From Wyeomyia smithii (taxonomy: Eukaryota; Arthropoda; Insecta; Diptera; Culicidae), in the NCBI RefSeq assembly GCF_029784165.1, contig NC_073696.1, positions 106,414,665 through 106,478,664 of the forward strand: a stretch of DNA of 64,000 nt, in the 5' to 3' direction. Within the stretch, counting starts at the first letter, position 1; every line of letters begins with the position of its first letter. The notes under the pieces were generated by a model, which was not told where the DNA came from, did not search any database, and was given only the letters and a program-made list of their open reading frames with translations. Below are positions 35,901 to 47,900 of the stretch, piece by piece. The position numbers and the translations under genes were made by a program.

Positions 35901-38900
35901 TAGGAACCTTTATCGGCACCAAAAACCCCAACATACAAATTTTCACGTCGATCGGGTCTGTAGTTTTCGAGCCTATATGGATCTGACAGACAGACAGACA
36001 GATCGGACTGCATTTTTATATGTATAGATTACAACATCAATTTTTTAGAACCTAAAGAGTGAATATACATTAATTGGATTGAAGCGTTCATGTAAATCTA
36101 TTTTAACAAATAATAAGTTTGAATGAGAAAGGTTGGGTCTGACCGCTAGGTGGATTAATTTAGGTTTTTCACTAGCGTTTGCATGCGTGAAGAAAGTAAA
36201 CCGAAGTGAAAAAGATGAGATCCACAACCTTCAATTTCGCTGGATCGAATTTGTCCACAGTTCCAAGCGAAGTGAAATTTTTCACAGTTGCATTTTTCAC
36301 GAGAAGATTTTCACTTCGCTTGGAACTCTAAATAGGGCTTTACTAAGCATTTAAAAAAACTAAAAAAAATGTTCACGGGATTTTTAGTATTCCGATCGAA
36401 GATTTACCTCCTTTAAGTATGTGAAAAAAAGCGTATTTATTTCAAATTGTGTTATCGCGTACTGACAAATTTGAAAACTAAAATTGTGATTGATACCATA
36501 CAACTGTTGATAGCGATAGGTAGTGGAGCGAACTACAGTAGCAACGCGTAATGTTGTCATGGTAACCATACCAAACTGTGTAAAACATGAGCTTCCAAAA
36601 TCGAACCGTGGAATGTGGTGAATTAGGGTTAAAATTGATTACATTAAATTCAGAACAAAATAATTGATCAAAAGATACTGATTTTACAATATTTGCGAGA
36701 ATCATGTACTTGCCAAACATAACCGTTAGGTCGACGGGGTAGTTTTATATATTTTCGTAGAATTTCTCTAACTTCCTCAAAACTTAATCGAATTTGATTG
36801 AACAAGTTTCATAATTTTAAAAATTTATCAAATTAAACTTTGATGACTAAAGTTTTATAAATGTACCACTTGAATCCCTTATTTTAATTTTTACCTTATA
36901 CATTTTGTACAAGCCGAAATCGGTCGAAGGATGGTAAAATGAAAGCAAAATTAGTAAATCTCATCCCGAGAGTCCCAATAAACAGATCTTGCCAAAAACT
37001 ATCGTTTAAATATTTAAAGGTTTGTGATTGTTAGTTCCAGTTCAAACATCAACATTCACCACGTACATATCGAACAATAGCACATTTCTAATAGAAGGCA
37101 TAGGTTTCAAGGGTGCTCAATTTAATCTCGACTAATCTCATAGGAACTCCGAGAATTCACGAATTTGTTTCATGACATAAAGGAAACAAATTTCAGTCAT
37201 AACACCAGCGGTTAAAATATTGTAAAACGTGATCAATTTCACCCCATTCAATAAAAACAGAAAAAATCTAAATGGAAAAAAATGTTCTAAATTGAGCGCC
37301 GTTTCACCTTAAATGTCTTTTAAAAAGCGATCTGGTTACTTTTGCTGGAACTTGGGACGTTTAGTCAGGAATGGATTTTATTTAAATATCTTCGTGTTTG
37401 ATTCTTAAAGTGCTTGAGAAAGTCATATTCATTTTTTAATACAGAAATGTTAACAAAGCGTTAATTTTTTTACAGCAATTGGATCATGGTGGAGAGTGCA
37501 TTGAGGGGATTTTATTAAACCCACCCTTCCAGCTGGTCTCGAGGTACGATGCTGGCCTAACAAGCCAGTCGTCGTAGGTTCGAAGTCTCGGCCCGGGAGA
37601 GACTGTTAGTGTCAGTAGGATCGTAGCGCTAGCCCCGCAATTGTGTCCTGTATACTTAACAGTTGGCTGCGAAGTCTGTGTGTAATAAAATAAACAGAAT
37701 GTCGAGTTCCAATTCGGAATGTAGCACTAAGGCTTTACGTTTTTTTTTGCTTTTAATAAACTTTATCAAACTACAATATCAGTTCTCGACTAGAGGCGTC
37801 TTTGTTTCCGTTATGCGGCAACAACTCATATCATAAAATAGAGCGTATACAGTACCGCTGTTTACGCATTACTTTAGGTTGTATGCACTTAACTCATACA
37901 ATGCTGTTCCGAAATAAATGTTAGCGGGCATTCTCCTCTCAAAAAATTGCTGGATTATCACTTCTTGCATTCTTGTGAGAAGTGAAAATTTCATAAATAA
38001 TTTTCAAATACATATGGAACTTGAATTACAATCTCGTTTCATGACTGTATATTTCAGTTACGTGTCTCAAAACATTAATCCTTCATCATATGCTTCGAAC
38101 GATATTTTTTTAAGGGGTTATATACCTTTTTAGTTTTCGAAAAACCGAAAAAAATTATTGCATTATCTTCAAATACAACATCTTGAGAACATTCTCACAA
38201 ATTTTCATAAAGATCTGAGCAATAGGAAGAAAGTTAGAGCGATTTGCAGCGCGCCTCGCCACGGCCGCATAAGCTAAACTTAAAACTTTATACGCGATTA
38301 TCTCGGAATAGTGTTTTCCGAAAAATGACTTTGCCGTGATCCTGATTGCGGGAAAACTACTGAACCGATTTCCTTCATCTTTTTTTTATTTTCGTTATTA
38401 AATTCGCCGGTCCTTGAACGATCGCTTTTTGCAACATACAGTTACATTTTGCCGCAAAAAAATTTTTAATGCAATTTTGAGCGCTAAAAACGTGCATTTT
38501 TTGGGAAAAACGTTCCCGTTTGCACTGAAAACAAAATACTCATAAAAGCGATCGTTCAAGGACACGGCACACTTCTAAACTAATGAAATAATATGAGTTT
38601 TTTGATTTCGGTTGACCCGCTGAGTCTCTATCGTGATCACCGTAAGCCTCTGCAAAAAAATAGCGTTTCGGGGAAACGGCCATTACTCAGTAATAATTGG
38701 CATATCTCAAAAACAAACTTATTTTGTTGTTGTTGATAAACTGTACTTTCAGAAAAATAATGATGCAATGGAATTTCCGAGAACCCAACAGCTGAATCAT
38801 TCAGCGAAATATTCTACAATCTTTCGGTTAAATTTTCAAAAACATCGGCAAATGAAATGTTAATGCTTGCTTGTTTACGAAGATTGTTATATTTGCCGAA

Positions 38901-41900
38901 TGTTCATCGAAATGTATTTCTGGCATCCGCAAAATATTCGCCGAGTTCGATCAGCTGTTGAGAAGTTTGCCGAGATGAATTAAGTGTGTACGTATACAAT
39001 AGATTGTAAATCTATTTCACGATTGATATCAATTATAATAGTTTATTTTATACTGATGGATCTGTTCTCAATGAATTCACCCACCAATGTTCATAACAAT
39101 AGTTTATCCATCGCATATAAACTCGAAAGCCACATTAAGAAACGGGTGACAAATAAAAATTATAAATTTTTACCAACTGCTGTCAAAATAAGGTAGATAT
39201 ATTCAAAGACAAACTAGTTTATTTCTCATGAACATACGTTTATTTTTAATTAAAAAGTAATGCCCATTTGCGAAAGGTCCGTAACCGATCGAGGTTTTTT
39301 CATGATGCCGGAATAAAACTTTTCGAATGTATCTTTTGATTCTTTGAGCATTCAACTGTTTGCAGTTCTTTGCACTCGACACCAAAAAACTCAAAATTCC
39401 AAAGAAATCTTCAATTGGATGACACTGAGGCAGATTCTTTGGGTCGCGTTTTCAGGGTACAAATGGGGTGGAGTGGTTGTTCAGGAACGTTTGTGTTTTT
39501 TTTTGGTAGAATGTGATGGTGTTTCTCTTTAGCCGAAACACTTACCTTCTATCGGTAAGGTGTTTTTACAGTAATGAAATCGAAGCTTTCTTTGAACATT
39601 CGTTCGTTCAGCCACATTCGTTCAGCCACTCAAAAACTGGTAAAACTCTTGGGACGATAGAGGATTAGGAGGATTTTATTATTTCTAAAATTCCGTTGAG
39701 ACCTTCGTTCAAGAGATTGGATGTAATTCATGATTATATTTGTCATTCGAGTTGAGCCCACTGTGCCAGTCAGGAACAGTAACGCGCGCGCTTGAATTAA
39801 ATATTATCGTTTTCTCAGTAAATCGCGAATACTCAATAGTGAAATTTCTCCAGCAAGAAATTCAATAATTCCTACGTACCAGTCAGTGAAGATCGGTCAA
39901 AAATCGGCCAATAAACCGCGAAAAACGAAAAAGATACATTCGGTTAATAACAACAAAGGAACGCTATTGTTTTGATCGACTTGCTGCAAAGTTGCAGAAC
40001 GTGTGTGGCTATTCTGACATAACCTCGCGTTAATACCAAAACAAAGTGAAGAGAGAGTGTATATATCATAACAAATCTGGTGATATTTATTTCGCGAACG
40101 AAGATTTGGATAAATTGTACGCTAATCAAGCATCTATGTAGTGAAACCTGAGGGGCACTCTCCCTTCAGTTCAATTGGGGTGAGCAACGGGTGACTGTTG
40201 CTACACAAACAAGCTTCGTGCGGTTGGAAATAAAAGGTGATGGCTGCTTCAAGCAGCGGCGACCCTGATGGGTCATTCATTGGAAGAAGACTTCCAGTTT
40301 TTATGGACCCAACGAACGAATTTGGTGCACTGACGTATCTACAGCTGATTGGCTTCGAATCACCACTGCCGAAAAACCCCTTCTTAATTGGGAAATCTGT
40401 TGAAATGGTTGCTGGAGGTGCAATCGAAGGAGCAAACACCGAAGCGCAAGGAACCCGCTATACGCTTAAAATTAGAAATCCGTCACAGGTAGAAAAACTG
40501 CTGAAAATGTCGGAACTTATCGATGGCACCAAAGTTACTATTAGACCCCACCCGAGTCTGAATGTCAGTAGGTGTGTCATTTCGTGCTTTGATCTAACTA
40601 ATCTAGAAGAAAACGATATCCTCGAAGAAATAAAAAACCAAGGTGTAATCCGAGTACAACGAATTACGAAAAATATAAGCGGCAACCGAACAAATACAAT
40701 AACGTTCAATAAATCAACGTACCCACAGTATCTAAAGATCGGTCTCCTGCGTGTGACAACTCGCCCCTATTTTCCAAATCCTCTCATTTCCAAATTTGGC
40801 CACCCTCGCGCCCGTTGCCCTGGCCCACAACAATGCTATAACTGCTCCGACAAGCATCAAACTAATGAATGTAATGCAGATCCGTACTGTCGAAACTGCA
40901 AAGGAACTCACCGCCCAACGAGCCGCGAATGCCTAGCCTACGCATTTGAGAAGGAGCTAATCAAAATTAAAATACATGATAATATAACATACCCTGAAGC
41001 ACGCAAACGAGCTGCAGAACAACAACAAAACAGTAGATATGCCGAAGCAGCAGCACAACAAAATACCAACGCTCTGATAAAAGAGATGGAGGCAAAATTA
41101 AATGAAAAAAAAATGAACAAATAGAAAAACTCGTAGAGATCGCTAGAAAAAAGGATAAAAAACTAAAACAGATGTTCGTACAAATGGGAAAGATGAAGCA
41201 AAAAATGATAGAAGTTACACAAAGTAAATCAGACCAAATGTCAACACAAACCAATCAGCAACCAATACAAACCAGTCAGCAATCAGGACCAAACACACGA
41301 TCTAGAACCAATCCAAGAAGTGCAAAATCGAAACGACAAACCACCAAAGAACCTATATCTTCCCCGGATAGACAAAGCCCACTGAAGAGAAACACCGCGA
41401 ACACAGACGAACACAACTCTGACGACGACATGGAAATATTGGATATCCATTCTAATCATGCTCTTCGATAATCCGAACACATCTAAGAGTTCAATCTTCT
41501 ATAGGGTGTTGTATCATGATCGAACCAGTCAGGAAATGTACCATGATCGGACCATTTTTATATATGCGAGATTTCTTAACTTTTGAACAAAAAAATGTGT
41601 CAAATATGTAGCAGCACCATCAAATAACTTCTTTTGATGATGTTCAGAAGGTTTCATCCAGATTGCTTAAGTATTACTACTATTAAAAATGTTTTAAAAA
41701 ATGAACTATTTTCGAGCACCAATTGCCCTTTTATTGTTATCAGGGCTTGTTTTCAAGCAGTGATTTAAGAATCAGATATTTAAATATTGCAGTATATTTT
41801 CCAGTAATATGTTTCTGCAACATCTCAATTCAATGTAGGAACACTTTTTATATGAAATATTTGCTCTAAAATTGGAATTATTGGTGAAACGCGAAGGCCT

Positions 41901-44900
41901 GTTTTGTATCATGATCGGACCAGCATTGAACCATGATCGGACCAGCCTACTTCTGAGACATCACCGTTTCACTTTGCTTATGCTTGATTTACCCAATGAA
42001 GGATTTCACGTTTAATGCATTGGAACAGAATGTAAATGATGAAGCTTATTTTCTATGGAATGAAATCTCACAAAAACGACGTAAGGTTCACTACACTACA
42101 CTACACTAAACTACACTACACTACACTACACTACACTACACTACACGTCACTACAAACAGCCCATTATACTTCAAGCAGGAAAAATATAACTCAGTGTCA
42201 ACCTAATTTAAGAAGCACTTTTTTCCGCAAAGTTTCGACCAGTTTACGAGAGAATCATATATTAAAATATATGAAAGTTTATATTTGTGAATGATTGGTT
42301 GTCATAGCTTTCATCGAGGCATCTGTCTCAGCTTTGTAAAAACACTCGGAGATACCAAATACAATGACGAATATGACTGAGGTTTCTTCGAAAAGATTGA
42401 TGACATAGCACCGATAACTTCTTTCAATAAACCTTAAACTGTGACTGGACTTTCAAGCAGTATGAAATAATAGCTTTTATTCTTTTAAACAACTTTATCA
42501 AATAGATACGATAGCGACTAACAAATCAGTATGAAAAAATTAGAAAAAAAAATTAAACAAAGTAAAGCTTCTGAGTGCTTTAACAGAATGGATGCCAATT
42601 ATTTTTCAATAAATACATACATGTCAACATACACTATTCTAACAATTTAGTGAGAAAGTTTGGCTCGAGTTAGTAAAATGTTAATGAACGTTTTAAGATT
42701 TGAGTGAAATTTATATAATATACTATTCAATATGCTATTCACCGTGATCATTGGTGCTTATTACGGGAGAGTTTACGGTGAAATCAGAGTGAAGTGAACA
42801 CAATCCTATTACGGGAGTCACGTAGGTTAACAAAACGTCGCAAAGTGACAACTGCTGTGAAATCTGGGTTATTATGAGTTTCATATCACTGAAATGAAAA
42901 TGAGAATAGTGACGTTTTGCGTTGATTTTTTTCACGACCATTTTGAACGAAGTGATTTCAAGAATATGAGGAAGGTTTAAAAACCGATTGATTTGTGATC
43001 TAATGATAATATATAGCAATTTTATTTTCCAGTAAGGGGCCATCCACATACCACGGGGACAGATTATTTTTATCGATTTTGAAAAACGTGGACATAGAAA
43101 TTTTTGTGCTGGGAAATTCATTTCACTTGTCTTATCCTCATTTTCACTTCACTGTCAATCTCACTTCACAGAGCTAATTTTTGTCACCTCACTTTAGATG
43201 GAATCGGGAATAGGTCTCAAAAAGTGCAGTGAGCGTGGGAGTGAAATTTATATTTCACCGTGAAGTAATTCCCGTAATAAGTAACATTGGCTGAATATCG
43301 CACTGAATATGAACTATCACACTTCAGGCAGAAAACTTAGAGCATTGCAATATTCGGCAAATTTGTAGTACTATTTGGGGACTACAAATTTGTCATACAT
43401 CGTTTCTCAAAATTGTAGTGGTGGAGTAAGCTATCGGTTAAACGAAACGACAACCGAAAAAACACCCAGAAATTGAAAAGGCAAACTTGCCGTATTTGAA
43501 ACTGAAATATAGTTCATAACGTTTTCGAAATAATATGAAAAAAGTTCGAAAATAGTTTAAGAATCTCGAACAAAATTGATAAAATCTAATTTATTAAGCC
43601 CAAACCAAACACCATGCAAGTAAAGTCCAGCACGCGGAGCGAAAAATCGCTTGAAGTTTCAGAAGCACACTGGTCCGATTATGATACATTTTTTGGTCCG
43701 ATCATGATTCACCCTGGTCCAATCATGGTACAAAATCTATGATCAGGAAAAACGATATAATTCAATGAATTTACGTCAGATTTGCTATAAATTGTTATTT
43801 TTGTAAGCTAGACAGATAGACTTCTCCGATAAATATATTTTATTCAGGATTCCATGTAATATTGATGGTGAAAATGTGACATGAAAAGCGATGTACCTTG
43901 AAAATAGTCTAAATTGGTCGGATCATGATACATTACCCTACTACTGACCCCCGCATGGACATGAACAACAGCAAAAATCAGTTTGAAATGAGGGAAAGTG
44001 CAGTACCCCTTTCACTCCCTTATGTGGAAGCGCAGCAGGCAGGAAGACTTATCCAGGACGTCCCACCCCACCCTGTTGATGACGACTCCCCATCTGCGGC
44101 TGACAACACCTATCGACGAATAACAGAACACAGACAATCAACTGACTCTCGTTCAACACTCGCAGCATCAACTACAACAAACGACAAAGCCACCAACTGC
44201 TTCGCATTGCAGTGTAATATGCGCGGACTTCGCGCTAACATTGGTGAACTCAAACAACTGATCACTCAACACGAGCCTGCCATTATTGCCTTACAAGAAA
44301 CCAAAGTAAACCAACAAACTGTTCCATCTGACTTTATCGGTAGGCACTATACTTTGTTACTACAATCTAACAGCCGTCACTATTGGCAACATGGAGTCGG
44401 CCTAGCGATTCACGAAGGTATACCATTCGAGCGTATTCAGCTAGAATCCAGCCTGCCATCCATCGCAATACGGATCCAGCAACCATTGCAGGTAACGATT
44501 TTATCTATATACATTAGGGTGGGGAAAAGTGATCGATTTTCCAGAACCTAGTTTTTTTGGTTCCTTTTGGCATCCCAAACAACATTGAACTTACCTGAAG
44601 TCGATTGGTTCTGTCTCCGCTTGGCGCATTGCATTTCAAATTTGTATGAAAATGCATATGGGAAAACCAACTTTTTTGCATTTACCTTTCTAGAGAGCTC
44701 AATAATGCTCTAATAATGCACTACATTATGTTAAAGTATAGTATTTTAGATGCCCAACAACTTTGCAGAAGACACTGAAGAGCTAGAATGTCCCTAAGAA
44801 GACCTATAGCTGTTCAAAGTGGAGTATGTCGATTTAAATGCAGAAAATCTTGTTTTCTGCCAACATTACTAATGTACCGGCATCAGTAGGATTCCCATCA

Positions 44901-47900
44901 GAAGTAATCTGTCGTAACGAGTTTATACACTCAGCTGGACCAAGCAAACAAATTTTGGTCATTATTCTAGGCGTAGGTAGAATCTACAACGTGTTTCAGA
45001 GATTACTTCTGATGGAAATCTGACTGACACCGGTACACTTGCAGTGTTGGCAGAAAAAATGATTTGCAACATAAATTTCGACATACTCAACTTTGAACAG
45101 CTGTAGTATTTTATTGGCACACCCTAGCTATTCAATGTCTTCGGCCAAGTCGTTAGGCAACAAAAAACCTACCATTTGATGTCATGAAACCTATGGTTTG
45201 AGCCATTTTGAGCTTTTTAGAATGGAAAATGCAAAAGAGTTGGTTTTTTTATACAAATCTCCATATAAATTTAAAATGCAATGCGCCAAGCGGAGACAAA
45301 ACCAATCGACTTCCAATAAATTCAGGATTGTTTGGGGCCCCAAATAGAACAAAAAAAACTTGGTTCTGGCTTTCTGCTATCAAGTGTCGTTTTTTTCATA
45401 TAACGATTCCCCAGCCTAATATAAGCGAGCAACAGAGTCAACAAGCATTGAATGGCATCTTCGAACAATTTCGGGGCCAGTGCTAATGATGGGAGATTTC
45501 AATGCTCACCATCTTGCATGGGGATCTCATACCTCTAACGCTCTCGGGCGCTTTATAGCAGAAGAGACATTATCAAAACGACTCATCGTCCTCAACAATG
45601 GCTCCCCCACTCGCGTCGACCCAGCCACAGGTAACACTTCAGCTATACACATTACTATCCGCTCCGAAAACCTAGCACGCAAACTGATGTGGCAACCGCT
45701 ATCAGACACACACAATAGTGATCACTTTCCAATTCTTGTCTGCATCCCAGGGTGGTCAAAAACACGTACAACTCGACGGAAATGGCTATACGATCATGCC
45801 GACTGGGATAAATTCGAGAGTATAGTTACCGAAGCAATCCGCCCAGAGCATGAATGGAGCGTGGAAGAATTCACTGAACAAATCCTGACAGCAGCTAACG
45901 CAAGTATACCACGAACCAGCGGAAGGGTTGGACCAAAAGCTGTTCCATGGTGGTGTCCTGAAGTTAAAACGGCAATCAAAGCTCGAAGAAAGCAGCTTAG
46001 AATACTACGGCGCTTACCAAGTACGGATCCGAACAAAAATGAAGCTCTGAGGCAATTTCAAAAGGCACGGCAAACAGTAAGAAAAGTCATACAACAAGCA
46101 AAGCAACAATCTTGGGAAAATTTTGTGGCCAAAATTTCCCCATGTAACACATCGACTGCCCTCTGGCGAACAGTGAACATCCTGCGCGGCAGACGACAAC
46201 AGCGAAAGATAACTCTTAAACAAGCGGATGAATTCACAAGCGACCCAACTGAAGTAGCCGAAAAACTAGCAGAGTATTACAGTGAAAAATCAGCGACATC
46301 CAGCTACCCGCGTGAGTTTCAAAGAATAACGGATTTATACTTTGCCGAACTAGAAAAATCACTTCCAACGACTGATGAGCACTGCCTCATCGCATCACTA
46401 GACTTGTCAAAAGCGTACGACACAAGTTGGCGATACGGTATTCTGCGTACACTAAAAAACTGGCGAATACTTGGTCGAATGTTCAACATACTTCGAAGTT
46501 TTTTATCTGAGCGTATGTTCCAGGTGAATGTAGGAGAACATTTATCTCAACCACACCCCCTGGAAAACGGAGTCCCTCAAGGCTCTGTTCTGTCTGTCAC
46601 TCTTTTTCTTGTGGCAATGCAACCCATCTTCAGAGTGATCCCTCCTGGAATAGATATACTGGTCTATGCAGACGATATTCTGCTCGTGCTACGGCGGGCC
46701 AAAAATCAGCCGTTATACCGTAAAATGCAGCAAGCTGTAAAGGCAGTTGCTAAATGGTCCAAAAACGTCGGCTTTAGTATCTCGGCAGCGAAATCTTGGA
46801 CTTTCTATTGCAGCCCCAATACACGCCGAGACCCTGTAAGAAGCATCACCATCGATAATGCCACCGTCCCCAAGACCAATCTGCTGAAAATCCTTGGCAT
46901 CTCTGTAGATCGAACCCTTAATTTCAAGACCCACTGCAAACTTACAAAAAAATCATGCGAGTCGAGGCTTCGAATACTCAAAATGATCGGGGCTAAACTC
47001 CCACGTGGGCACCGGACATCTTTGCTTCAAGTGGGATCTGCAATTGTTACCTCAAAACTTTTATATGGAATAAGCCTCACTAGTAGAGGTCAAACAACAT
47101 TACAAAACCTTGCGTCCGCTTACAACCATATGATACGCTTTGCTTCTGGTGCATTTGTTACCAGCCCAATCGTCGCAGTAATGGCTGAATCCGGAATGCT
47201 ACCCTTTGACATACTTGCGGCTCAGCGCCTAATTCGAATCGCAATTCAACAACTAGAAAAAAATAGCAGCAATATCAATCTTCCACTCACACATCGTGCA
47301 TCCGCTTTAAAACAACAACTAACCGGGACTCCTCTGCCAGCAATTGCGACACAAAAATCGGCCCTGGTACCTTAGCAAGCCTATTGTTAACTGGGATGTA
47401 AAAAAACACGTGAAAGCAGGTGATCCTCCAGAGATAGTTCTACCGATCGTACAAGAAGTGCTCACCCGTCGATTCAGCGAATCGGTAATAATGTATACCG
47501 ATGGTTCAAAACTGGATGAAACTGTAGGCGCCGGCACTTTTGGCAGTGGTTATGCGAAGTCAGTTGGACTGCCACAACAGTGTAGCGTGTTCTCGGCCGA
47601 GGCATACGCGATTAAAACAGCATTAAAAATACGCAACACTAATAATCCAGTGATCATGACAGACTCTGCAAGCAGCCTATCTGCACTTGAATCTGGACAA
47701 ACAAAACACCCCTGGATCCATGCAATCGAAGCAGCAGCTCGTATCAAAAACATTCAGTTTTGTTGGATCCCGAGCCACGCGGGAGTATCGGGTAACGAAG
47801 CGGCAGATCGACTCGCAAATGATGCGAGGAGACAATCACCAAAAAATATACCGATTCCAGCACTGAGAACCGCCAAAAGAGAACTGCGAGAACATTGGGC

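Larger units (their letters stand above)
41504..43938. mobile_element. TA-flanked non-autonomous DNA element, 2435 bp, inside the LINE
   Basis: TA stands at 41,502-41,503 and 43,939-43,940. The inverted ends GGGTGTTGTATCATGATCGA and, at the right, GGGTAATGTATCATGATCCG share about 20 of 24 positions. Subterminal copies of ATGATCGGACCA occur at 41,550, 41,912, 41,934, and inverted at 43,672 and 43,720. There is no transposase. A (CTACA)n run (42,092-42,145) and another MITE (42,754-43,285) lie within. It interrupts the LINE between ORF1 and ORF2. Confidence 0.9.
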
